This document shows, piece by piece, positions 51,701 to 61,383 of a DNA stretch of 64,000 bases. Both the position numbers and the translations under genes were made by a program. Every line of letters begins with the position of its first letter. Position 1 is the stretch's first letter. This DNA comes from Aquila chrysaetos chrysaetos. Taxonomy: Eukaryota > Chordata > Aves > Accipitriformes > Accipitridae. The notes under the pieces were generated by a model. The model saw only the letters and a list, made by a program, of their open reading frames with translations. It had not been told where the DNA came from and did no database searches. The stretch covers positions 42,731,554-42,795,553 of the forward strand of contig NC_044013.1 of assembly GCF_900496995.4 (NCBI RefSeq), read 5' to 3'.

Positions 51701-54256
51701 ACTGTTAAAGCTAGCAAGGTTGGCTTTGTTGTCTAGGCAATAATACGTTCACCAATTTCCACATATCTGCACATAATTTCCCAGCCACCTATAAAAAGAG
51801 ACAAAGGGGCAGAGTACTTAATTTCAAAACAGCTGCATTCAAGCTGATGTCAGAGGAGTAGGGCTTTTAGATTTGGGTTGGTGTGGTTTTTTGTTGTTTT
51901 TTTTTTTTACTTAATCAAATTGGACATTGATTGGCCATGATGTTGTTAAATATTTTAAATTTTAAGAATAGCTTTCTGATAGCTTTACTTGACTTTAAAG
52001 CTATAATACAGTGTATATTTTTTTTTCTCTAGAACATCTAGATCTTGCTTTGAAAAGTAATTAAGATCCTACATTGTGTTGGCTGTCAGTAAAACTTAAG
52101 TTTCCTAAATAATGTATTCACCCTAGAAATTTGTATATGCTATCACTAGTGTTACGTGCAGAACACCTTGCTTTTTAGCTGGCCTAATAACATGCATTGA
52201 CTCTTTGGACTTCTGCTGTTACTAAGCTAAAGAGAACTGTAGTTAGCATGTGATTTAATCGTCTTGAGTGTCAGTCAAAAGATAGTTGTGGATAGTTGAT
52301 GTAATGATTTGGGGAAATTGTGCTGTCGTTATTAATTATATAAGTTGACCTCTAAAAGCTGGTGTGTTTGCTCATGGGGATCAGAGCATCTTATTTGTAT
52401 CTGAAATTGGCTATTACCCTGTCTTTTCTTGGCAGCATATGGCAATGAGTCACTACTTATTTGTATTCTGCAGTTAGATCAATGCTTAAAACTGTGGTGG
52501 AATAGGCATATAAATTCTGTAGAGATGGCCAGTTGAAAAACAGCAAAAACCATACTCCTTCTTTTGTTGCTGTGTTTCAGTAACTCAGATGACAACTTAC
52601 TGAAGAACATAGAACTGTTTGACAAACTATCTCTCCGATTCAACGGCAGAGTTCTTTTCATTAAGGATGTTATAGGGGATGAAATCTGCTGCTGGTCTTT
52701 CTATGGACAGGGTCGGAAACTTGCTGAAGTCTGTTGTACCTCTATAGTGTATGCTACAGAGAAGAAGCAAACCAAGGTAATGGAGTTTTACCCATCTGTC
52801 TCTTATGGTTTAAAAAAAAAAAAAGTTGATGATACATTGCAGAAAGATACAGATTTTGTATAACTTAAACCAAATTGCTAGGGGCAAGCAATATCACTTG
52901 TTGGAAAAGCTTTGATACCAGCTCTCCTGAATATTGACTGGAATTGATGGTCAGTGACATCGAAATTACTAGAATGGCTTGCTGCTTAGGGGGCTGCAGG
53001 ATGAGCTGCCATCTAGGTAAAAGATGCTGCATACTAGATAGAATTCAGAGAAGACTAAATATGGTAGCAGGTTTGAAGGAAAGGCTGAGAATAGCAATTC
53101 TGAAAGCATGTGCATTTTAGCACTAGTCTCTTAAAGTTGATGGACTTTGTGTCCCTAAAGCATGTAAATGCCTTGAAATTCTTCTCTAATTAAATGGAGT
53201 AAAGATCTAATTAACCTACATAAGTTTACTTCATTGCAGTTACTTTGTACTGTGTTTCACTTGCACTGATGTAATCATTGTATGTAATTGGATTAAATGG
53301 TTGTGTCTGGGAGTATAAATTTCTTCAGAGTGTTGGAAGATATATGCCAAAAAGGAGAAGGCTGAAACTGATCTGTCCCAGCCTGAATAACTGAAATGGA
53401 TGGGATGAAATTAATGAAAGGGAAACTTGAGCTCAAACACTGTTTAGAAACATGGTATATTTATTATCGTTGTGCTTTTATGTGCAAAACTACAGAATAT
53501 CTGTTTAAAAAAAAAAAAGTTCATCAGAAGTGCAGATTCCCAATAATCAACCTACCTTGATTTCCCCACACTTCCAGCAATTCTTCTCATAGTCTTCCCA
53601 CCTCTGATTTTGCAAAGGTTACCTAAAGACTTGCTTTCAAGCACAGTACATCCTAAAGAAAGAGATGAGTTACATGCATGAAAATATGATAATGATTAGC
53701 ATGATAAATCTACACAGTTTCCCTAACTTCAGGAGTTAACTTTTGACTTGCAGTGGTGCAGGTAAGGTGACCAGGTCCAACATTAGCACTTAAGAATCAG
53801 AAATACTGTTTTCCATTCTAGAATGATCTAAAAGCAGAGGTGAGGTAGGCAAGCTGGTGGTGGGAATAATCCTCTACTAGGAATTGGACTGCTTTGCTCA
53901 TCTTTCTTGTTTACAGTTGTGTTACACTCTTCATAGTGTATGTCTCTTTATGGCTCAAATCTTTTTACTTATGGGTAAGTGTTCCAGTCATGTTATCCCA
54001 TATAGATCTGGAAAAGGACATGTGCTGTTTTTTGTAGGTTGAATTCCCTGAGGCACGAATTTATGAGGAAACACTAAATGTCTTGCTATATGAAACACCA
54101 CGGGTTCCTGATAACTCTCTGCTGGAAGCAACAAGTAGGAGCCGAAGCCAGGCATCTCACAGTGAGGATGATGAGGGTTTTGAACTTCGTGACCGAGTGC
54201 GCCGAATCCATGTGAAGAGATATAGCACCTATGATGACCGTCAGCTTGGCCACTAG
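45508..54256 (+). CDS. TNFAIP1: TNFAIP1 (BACURD2), BTB adaptor for CUL3 ubiquitin ligase
   Basis: A substrate adaptor of Cullin-3 E3 ligases that promotes RhoA ubiquitination and affects actin and cell migration (family knowledge). Six coding exons (45508-45724, 47857-48026, 49848-49937, 50041-50093, 52581-52776, 54038-54256) join in frame to 314 aa; human has 316. The BTB/T1 domain spans about residues 31-130, with [50 protein letters not shown] and [16 protein letters not shown]. The C-terminal KCTD-type half has [45 protein letters not shown] and [16 protein letters not shown]. The N-terminus has a small insertion (LTTTLCPA) relative to human. The protein stops right after QLGH, lacking about six residues of the human tail. 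The start at MSGDTC is the conserved one. Confidence 0.96.
45725..47856 (+). other. TNFAIP1: TNFAIP1 intron 2
   Basis: A 2.1-kb intron with a 26-C homopolymer (47362-47387). No other repeat or gene is recognised. Confidence 0.9.
47362..47387. repeat. 26-C homopolymer
   Basis: An uninterrupted run of 26 C after a gccgtgcccgtg lead-in, in TNFAIP1 intron 2, 470 bp before exon 3. True length uncertain. Confidence 0.9.
47857..48026 (+). CDS. TNFAIP1: TNFAIP1 exon 3 (Gly73-129)
   Basis: 170 bp from [15 protein letters not shown] to VDMCQAALQ; acceptor ttatttttcag, donor gtaaga. Second half of the BTB domain. Confidence 0.97.
48448..48608 (+). repeat. MIR SINE relic
   Basis: agacataggtttgagttcct, then tgtgacaatgggtaaatcat, ttccctttgtgcttctg, gcaatggggatagtagcac and tacttcacagg follow the MIR consensus order through to its aatggggata tail. 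Confidence 0.8.
49032..49049. repeat. 18-bp perfect palindrome
   Basis: AGCTGATTGCAATCAGCT is identical to its reverse complement; its centre ATTGCAAT is C/EBP-like. Confidence 0.95.
49848..49937 (+). CDS. TNFAIP1: TNFAIP1 exon 4 (residues 130-159)
   Basis: 90 bp phase-0 exon reading [16 protein letters not shown] to RLIESSMK; acceptor ttcaaaacag, donor gtaact. Confidence 0.96.
50041..50093 (+). CDS. TNFAIP1: TNFAIP1 exon 5 (residues 160-176, Ser177 split)
   Basis: A small 53-bp exon reading [17 protein letters not shown]; acceptor ctcccaatag, donor gtatgt. Separated from exon 4 by only 103 bp. Confidence 0.96.
50094..52580 (+). other. TNFAIP1: TNFAIP1 intron 5
   Basis: A 2.5-kb intron. 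Possible MIR fragment around 51350-51420 (ttcccagctctgccacttga), too short to call. Otherwise nothing. Confidence 0.9.
52581..52776 (+). CDS. TNFAIP1: TNFAIP1 exon 6 (Ser177-242)
   Basis: 196 bp from [16 protein letters not shown] to [10 protein letters not shown]; acceptor tgtgtttcag, donor gtaatg. Confidence 0.97.
52777..54037 (+). other. TNFAIP1: TNFAIP1 intron 6
   Basis: A 1.26-kb intron. I see nothing recognisable. Confidence 0.9.
54038..54256 (+). CDS. TNFAIP1: TNFAIP1 exon 7, coding part (residues 243-314, stop)
   Basis: 219 bp from [16 protein letters not shown] to [13 protein letters not shown] at 54254-54256; acceptor ttttttgtag. Confidence 0.96.
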   Translation, partial: VEFPEARIYEETLNVLLYETPRVPDNSLLEATSRSRSQASHSEDDEGFELRDRVRRIHVKRYSTYDDRQLGH

Positions 54257-55460
54257 CATATCAGTCGAGGAGTAAGGGTTTGGTGTCAAGGCTTGTATCG
54301 ATATTCTTTGAGGGAGATCAGGAAGTAGGGAGGGATCAGTTGGATTCTGGATTGATCTTCATTTGGCTTCTTGGCTCCCTAGAGAAGCAAATGGGCATTT
54401 TGTGCGCACAAAGCAACACTAAAGGCCAAGGGCTTTGAGAACTAAGATGTTAATTTTGCACCATGTGCTTTAAATACAGACTGGCCCCCTTTTCATGCCA
54501 CGTGAGGAACGGAATTCTGAACACCGATTCTGACAGTTTGTGGTTGCTCTTGCATATCTAATGACTTGCCAGTTTTCTTACTTCCTGTGAGAAGTACTGC
54601 TTTTCCTGAATGAGATGGTGTGATTTGAAAAATCTTTTTCCAGATACCTGTCCTTTTAGGGTTTTGTATAATGGAACTTCCAGTTTTTAAATCAAGATAC
54701 TGAAGAGGGGGTGGAAAGAACTTGAACATGACTACTCATAGCAAACACTACATCTGATAACCCCCAGAAGAAATGGTTAGCTATCCAGTAGTCAGATGCA
54801 CTGCACAGGTGATTTCTCCCACCTCTTTCCCCCAGTACACGTACAAAAGTCTGTGTTCCAAGATAGCTGTCTTTAAAACTCATTAATTCTAAGGTAAGCT
54901 CTTCCAGAGAGGTAAGAGTCAAGTCATCAAAAAAGCTACCCTTGTGAAAAATGAGAAAACTTTGAAAATTTAAATATGTATGTCATGATTTGTCTTTGGA
55001 GATGGGGAAATGGGTATGGTGAAGGGAGAAACCTCCTCAAGTAAGAAAACTTGAGGAATAAATTGTGGCAGGGTTGCCATTGTTTAGGCTTGTGATAGTC
55101 TAATCCTGTTTATATAAAAACAACGGCAATCTGGGGAATTAGTTTTACATTAGTTTCCTCCTGTGGCCCAAAAGTGCTATTTGATGTTAAATTTCTCAAG
55201 CAGCAGGGGAAAAATTGCAGTGACTGGGGAAGTACAGTCTAAACATTTTATAAGGCTAGATAATGTTCACATACTGAAGGGTGATTTCAAGTTTTGTGCT
55301 CTGAATCCCTTCTAGAGCATAGAATTTGAAGTGGAAAGAGAAGAATAGTCATAAAAATTTTGTTCTAGCACGAAACTGCAACAGGCTTTGGACACAGGAG
55401 AAAGGTAGCTTATACTAAATTTTAAACTGAAATAAAATAACTTTTATTCTGAGTGCTTGG
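54257..55460 (+). other. TNFAIP1: TNFAIP1 3' UTR (end inferred)
   Basis: Runs from the stop to AATAAA at 55431-55436, which has GT-rich sequence just downstream. An earlier AATAAA is at 55057, and a distal one at 59423-59428 could give a much longer form. Confidence 0.55.
55431..55436 (+). terminator. TNFAIP1: TNFAIP1 poly(A) signal AATAAA
   Basis: A canonical hexamer followed within 25 nt by gagtgcttggctgggtgc, a plausible GU-rich downstream element. Confidence 0.5.
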
Positions 55461-57602
55461 CTGGGTGCTAATTGTAAAGGGCCTTTGAAAAGTTTTGAGT
55501 CAAGGCTGCTCTGCAAATTGGGTGTCTGGAAACAGTTTCAAGCTTAGTAGGAAAAGGTGTTACTGTATTTTTAAATGTTTGCTTGTAGGTTTCAGCTGTA
55601 GGTTGCAGATTCAAATTTTACCACTGTCATAAACAGTTATTACTTGATGGCTGTTCAGTGGCAGCTATGGATATGTGACAGTGGTGGAGCATGCTCCACA
55701 ACTGCTTTTATGTTCCCATATTGTACGTGAACAGGGAAGCTTCGGATTCTGCAACGGTTAGTCTTGAACTGCTTTGACCGGTGCCAAATCTACCTATAAA
55801 TTTTAAAGCATATTACTGCAAAAGCCTGACAAGAAGTGAAGTCATAAGCAGAATTAAGATGGTAGATGGTTTGGTAGTAATAGAAGCAGGGGAGGGAACA
55901 AAAAAATTATTTTCACTCAGTTAGGCTTTTGAAAATGAAATTGTTGAGGCTTGGTAAGAAAACACTAATGGCTGCAAACTTTCAGGACTTTATTGCCTAG
56001 CCAGACCTCTACATGTGGCAGGCATTCACTTAGCTCTCCTCACATTTGGGAAGTAGTATTGCCACAGTAACGCACCTGCCTTTTTGTGAAAGGCCTCTTT
56101 AAAACTCTAATAACCTCTTTTCTTTTTATCTTGCTTTCTGTAAGTTGTTGTTTTCCAGCTGGTTTTTCTATTGTGCCAGTGAAAATACAGCTGCTGAAAT
56201 TAGTTTTGACGAAGGCTTTTGTGTTTGTTTGGGATTTTTTTCTTTAATTCTGCTAGAGTGTGATGTGGATTCTCCCCCCTCCACTAACACTATTTCAATA
56301 ACACTGTGGTGGATGCTTGGAAGCTACCAGCAGAGCCTATAGTGATAGGGTCTTCGTGCTGTACTTAATAGCTTCAATTTATTCTCTTGTACTTTTTTTC
56401 CATCTTGTAACAAATAAGACTGCCATTTAAAAATCATGTATAGCACTTCTATTTCTTGGCAAATGATTTATATTATTTTTTTCTTGTTACTATCATAGTG
56501 AACATTAACAGATTAAGTAAGTGATGCTGGTAGCCTTGCAAAATTATGTTTAAAAGAAGTTATAAGCAGGAAAATGTCATCTTTGCATTTCTTTTCTCTG
56601 GGGAGTACAAGTATGGGAAGGAGTTTGTGAATGAGAATTGAGTGTCAGATCTGTGTGCTAGTCCAGAGGCTTTCATTCCGTGTTGGATTCTGTACTCCCA
56701 GGATTCATATTGTGAATTATTACACTGTAAGAAGCAGAGAAAAGCTTGTGTTTTGGTTTAGTTGGCTTCCTTTTCCCTGTCTCCCACAGCCAATAAGTAG
56801 TATTAATTTCAGATTTGAATTTAGATTAAATTAATCTTGGAAACAAACTGTTTTGAGAACCATCTGGGTTGTGAGAATCTTTTTAAAAGTGCAAAATAAC
56901 TTCTTGGTATTTGTGGAATATCAGTAAGAACTGTAAGAGGTTATGAATGTTTTTAAAATATGTACAGATACCCTTTTCATTTCACCTTCTTATCTCATCC
57001 CCATTCATTCTCCCTTCTCTGCTTCCAATTAGTACTGATCACAAAACATCTGCTTTTAGATTAAGATACGACTAGAACTGGAATGATGTTAAACAATGCT
57101 TAGCCACTGTGGACAGAACACTCTGTCAGCCTGTAAGCTTTACTTAGAGTAAAAATCTAATTGCATAAACACTAAAGTTTTTTGTCTATTCAAAAGATAT
57201 TTCAAAACCATGGTCTTGGTGTTCATTGTCCTGATAGGATTTTCAGGATGTGGCTGAGAGATCCCAGTTAAATACCCATGGCTGGGTTTAACTAGCAGTT
57301 CTATAGTTCCCTCCACTGCTGGACAGATTGGAATGGGAGAACATCAGGAAATCCTCTGTGTAGGTGTGTTCTGGGGTGTGTGCTAGTCAGATGTGGACAA
57401 GGCTAAAATGATTGTAGTATTAGAGATCCCCTCCCTAGGTAGGGCTGCTATACTTGGGTTTCTGATAAAATCTAGAATGCCCCGAGTTCTCTCTTACCTG
57501 AGTGCTTACATAATTGGATAATGTACATGAAGTCTCCGTAAGTCTAAATGTAGACATGAATGCAGCCATCACTTACACAGTTCATGGGTTGAACATTTTT
57601 CT

Positions 57603-57628
57603 AATACACGTGATAGAACACGTGTATT
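57603..57628. promoter_or_regulatory. perfect inverted repeat with two CACGTG E-boxes 6 bp apart
   Basis: Arms AATACACGTG (57603-57612) and CACGTGTATT (57619-57628) flank a 6-bp spacer ATAGAA. Each arm contains CACGTG, the site of bHLH factors such as USF, MYC and CLOCK-BMAL1. The sequence is certain; regulatory function is inferred. Confidence 0.45.
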
Positions 57629-58570
57629 TTTCTCTTAAGATTCCTGCTTATCTGAAACTGCTCCAATACAGGATGTTAGTGAATGTCCTTTCCACCAAAA
57701 TCATGGCATGTTGATTTATACAGTCTCTGTACTACCAGCTTCTGATAATTTCGAATACTGTAGTTTTGGTGTAACACGTGCTTTGTATTCTCATGTTAAT
57801 CATACTTAACTTAATTAAAAGCTATAAATTGTTTTGACAATAACATTCTAGACATTCTAGAACATAATTTTAAGACCTGGTGTAATGGACAAAAAGCAGC
57901 ACTGAAAAGGCTAATGCCGTTTTGAACCGTAGCATTCACTTATTTGTAGTAACCTGTTCACTTCCAGAGAAGGCGACCAGCTGTGCTTCCTAAGGCTCTT
58001 TTCTACTGGCTTTAAATATCACAAATTATGATCCCTATTAAGACAATATAGATTTCTAATTATATGCATTTGTCTGCAAGTTATGAGACTTGTAATGGCT
58101 TCCTACATAGACCATCACCAATGGATGTGTTTACTGATGTGCCTGTGAATTTATAGTAGCCTTTAGGAGGAAGAAATGCCTTTTTGCCTCATTTGTAATG
58201 TATGAATTCTAACTACATCAGCTGGCATTCATTAGCTGCTGGAGCTCTTTTTGAAACCTTTCTGTCCTCTTCACTCCTAAATTTACGTGAACTTTTGCGC
58301 ATTCAAATATTATATTAGCAGACAGAGAATGAATGGAAAACATTAACTGACATCTATACACAAGTACTGTAATAGAGTTGCATGTTTCTATAATGGGGTC
58401 CTCACATATTGCAAAACAGCCTCAGTCTTTCTACAGGGAAGGAGAGTTGGTGCTTTGAGTGAATGTCTTATGTTAAACAGCTTTTCAGTATCAGTGTTAA
58501 TTAGGCAATAATGTCAAAAGAGAGAGTTCTGCAGGGTAGCAGCCTCCAACTGTTTGATAAATGCCGAGAC

Positions 58571-58609
58571 AAAACTAAATGTTTAACCTTCACCTTGACA
58601 TTTAGTTTT
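58571..58609. repeat. 12-bp perfect inverted repeat (hairpin)
   Basis: AAAACTAAATGT (58571-58582) and ACATTTAGTTTT (58598-58609) are exact reverse complements around a 15-nt loop. Confidence 0.92.
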
Positions 58610-59009
58610 TGGAACAGGAGACATTTATCCTACTGTAATGTTCCATTCTGCTGACTTTTTCTCTCTTGCACTCCGTGGTTAAAATATAAAATAACTGACA
58701 GAGACTGGGAGGGCATTGGAGGGACCGATACTATGGTGTTATTGAAAAGCTGCGTTCTGCTTGGAACAGGCAATGCTTATTGTGGTTTTGATTAGATTTT
58801 TTTTTTTTCTCTTGAGGTTTTTTAGTTTTCAGACAAAATTCACTCTAGGAAATACTGATGAAGTATACCTTGACTGAATGTCTCTGGCCCAGCAGTCCCT
58901 GTCTTACACAATTAGATTATATCCTCTGACAATCCTTGGCATTAAATCTTTACAGTCAAATTTCACACCATCCATTCTGTTAGGAGAACTGAGGTTTTAT
59001 TAAGAGATG

Positions 59010-59184
59010 AGTGGGCACGAGTCCTGTTTCCAGCTTCGCCACTAACTCTGTGACATACAGCAACTCAGTTTTTCTGTATGTGTGTCATTTTTCCTCATCT
59101 GTAATAAAATGGTGGTAAGACCCTCCCCTACCTCAGAGGGATGTTGAAGTTTAATGTGTTTAATAATAGTAAAGGACTTTGGAT
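59010..59184 (+). repeat. MIR SINE, nearly full-length core and tail
   Basis: cgagtcctgtttccagcttc, gccactaactctgtgaca, cctcatctgtaataaaatgg, then cctacctcagagggatgttg and taataatagtaaaggacttt match MIR from its core through the cctcatctgtaaaatgggg, cctcatagggttgttg and gtaaagcacttt segments. It is the clearest MIR in the window. Confidence 0.85.
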
Positions 59185-61159
59185 TTCTATAATATTTTAT
59201 ATCCAGAGGATAGCAAATATGATTGCTGATCTTGTTTAAACTGACATTCTGTGATCAAGCTGTTTTCTTACAACATCAGGCTTTGTTTTATTTTTATGTC
59301 TTACCTTTTAAGGGTCAGCCTTATGGATAAAATACTTAGTTAATGCAGTAACTATGTTGGCTATTGATTAAAGTGTTTTCTCTTTTATCAGTGCATTAAA
59401 TGGAAATGGAACACTAATTTTTAATAAAGTGTTAAATTTTGTCTTCTGTGATTTTTCTCCAGCATCATAACTTTTTATTCGTCATGTTGGTCTGCACTTT
59501 TCTGCATTGTAGTTGTGATCCTCACCAACTATTTACGATTTCTGAACCACAGAAATACTGTGTCAGCAAATGGCTTTTGTATTATATGGAGCTGTTGCTA
59601 CCTTTCACCCATGCCCTGCAGGTGCAGGCTATTTGTAGGAGGTATCAGTGTACTTACAGGTGCTCCGCAGACAACTGGTTTTGATTTTCTCTGGGCTTTT
59701 CCTTTAATTGTAGAACAACTCATTGGCTGCAGTGGTTTTCATGTTAATGGAAATAACTTCATTTCCTAATAAGAATCACAGAGCATTTTGATCTTTCCTT
59801 AAGTCTACACACAATTTGTATTACCACAAAGGTAACCTAACTTGTATTTTGAACATCTTTAACCTTTCTTGACTGATGGGGCAGCCTAGCAGGGAATTTG
59901 ATCCAGAGATGTAGTCTGTGTTCTGCAGCAGGTGTGCTTTTGAATGGCCAACATAATCTGTCAGTTCTATTTAGCTGTTCTCTTTGCTGCTGTTACCCTG
60001 CTTTCTGAGCTAAGCCATAGGGGTTTTTTGTTGTGAGCAACAACCACAAAAACTATTCTACAAAGTATCTGAGTGTCTTTGAAGGAAGTTAGGTAATCCT
60101 TCTGCTTGGAAAGGTAAGAAATCTCTCTTGGGTAACTGTGGTTTCTGGTGCACCCTGGCTATTCTTTCCCACAGTTGTGTTGTGGAAAATTGGTTTACCT
60201 ATAAGGTAGGTGCTCCTACCCTGACTTTATGTTGTATGAGAGCTTGTAGAAACGGCCTACATTCATCATGGTAGGACTTTTGGTTCTTGTGACTGGGTGA
60301 TATGATTCAGTCTCCTCCATCTGCTGCTTCTTTCAAAAATGGAACAGCTCTTCTCCTCTTTTTCCCTTTTCTGCCTGCATTAACAGAGGTCTGTCTTGTT
60401 CTTAGTGCAGTCCAGCTCCTGCCTCCTCTCTCTTCTTTTTTTTTCTGTGCTGTTCCTTTGGGAGCTCTCCCTTTGCCTGGGTCTTCTTGTGACTTTTCCC
60501 TTGCAGCCACAGCTAATGTAGGATTTTCAACAGTAGCTGGAGGACTTGCTGAGAGCGAGCTCCAGTTTACTAAGTATCCTGAATACCTCTGCTGAAGGAA
60601 TGATCTTGCCTCCATCCTTATTTGCTTTGGAAGGAAGAGCTGGAATGCTTCCTGGGCACCCCCTGCGGTTTTGCAAAGTGCTGTCCTTTTGCCAAGACCA
60701 GAAGGCGACTCAAACAAGCTGAGTTTGCTGTTTGCTCTTTTAGTGGAAAATAGGGAAAGAAGCACCAGAAAAAGCAGATTTAACATACGTCACTAACCTG
60801 ATGCTTCAACCCCCTTCCCTTCTCTGGAGAGGCCGGTGTGCTGCTGCTGCGCTGGCGGAAGGTACTGAACACTTGGGCTCCCCGGGCCCCTCCCGGGCTG
60901 AGGCTACTTCAGGACCAGCGTGGGCGCGGGCTGCTACCGCAGGAAAGACTGGGGGGAGCTCCCGGGCCGGCCCGCTGCGAGCCGGCGGCCCCAGGCCCGT
61001 TCCTTACCTCAGGGCCGCGCCTCACCTCGGCGCCGGAGGAGACGGGTTCCCGCCTCGGCCTGGCCCCGCCCCGGGCGCGGTTGCCATGGAGCCCCCACAC
61101 AAACGGGCCGGCAGCGACAGGTGCGGTCCCGCCCCGCCCCGGTGTTCCCGCCCTCAGCC

Positions 61160-61167
61160 TGACGTCA
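61160..61167. promoter_or_regulatory. palindromic CRE TGACGTCA
   Basis: An exact CREB/ATF consensus, 167 bp before the start codon in the CpG island. Confidence 0.6.
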
Positions 61168-61326
61168 GCGGCAGCCGCGGAAGATGGCCGCGGAGCTGCG
61201 CGGCGGGCCGCAGCCTCCCCGCGCTCGGCCGGGCGGTGCGGAGCCTTCGCTCCGCGGGCGCTCCCTCAGCGGTGCGGACCGGCGGCTCTGAGGGCGGGGC
61301 GGGCGGCCCCGCTCCCCCGCTCCGCC

Positions 61327-61383
61327 ATGAGCTGCTCGGCGGACGCCGTGAAGGAGAAGCTGCTGTGGAACGTGAAGAAGGAG
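61327..61383 (+). CDS. SGSM2: first coding exon of a RUN/TBC gene, probably SGSM2
   Basis: MSCSADAVKEKLLWNVKKE, 19 codons, ends exactly at a consensus donor (gag then gtgagg). DAVKEKLLWNVKKE matches the conserved N-terminus of SGSM2, where human continues VKQIMEE into the RUN domain (recalled, not searched). SGSM proteins carry a RUN domain and a TBC RabGAP domain and act on Rab and Rap GTPases in membrane traffic. The paralogue SGSM1 is the main alternative. The next exon is not in the remaining 2.6 kb. In the other direction the frame is open without support, so the conserved ATG (gccATGa) is taken as the start. Confidence 0.7.

Larger units (their letters stand above)
55461..60860. other. 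TNFAIP1-SGSM2 interval
   Basis: 5.4 kb with no recognisable gene. It holds paired E-boxes in an inverted repeat (57603-57628), a 12-bp-arm inverted repeat (58571-58609), a 9-bp tandem acattctag ending in a heat-shock-element-like ttctagaa (57844-57863), a clear MIR relic (59010-59184) and a distal AATAAA (59423). No POLDIP2-like exon, its neighbour in mammals, is seen. Confidence 0.7.

Noticed and set aside
57844-57863. Heat-shock-element-like ttctagaa in a 9-bp tandem repeat
   Set aside because: Only one complete TTCnnGAA pair and no promoter nearby; too weak to call a regulatory site.
60307-60786. 159-codon minus-strand open frame upstream of the SGSM2-like island
   Set aside because: Basic, low-complexity sequence with no known domain. 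A divergent non-coding transcript is possible but unsupported.
55461-60860. POLDIP2 or TMEM199, expected next to TNFAIP1 from mammalian order
   Set aside because: I looked for their recognisable exon peptides on both strands and saw none in this interval.
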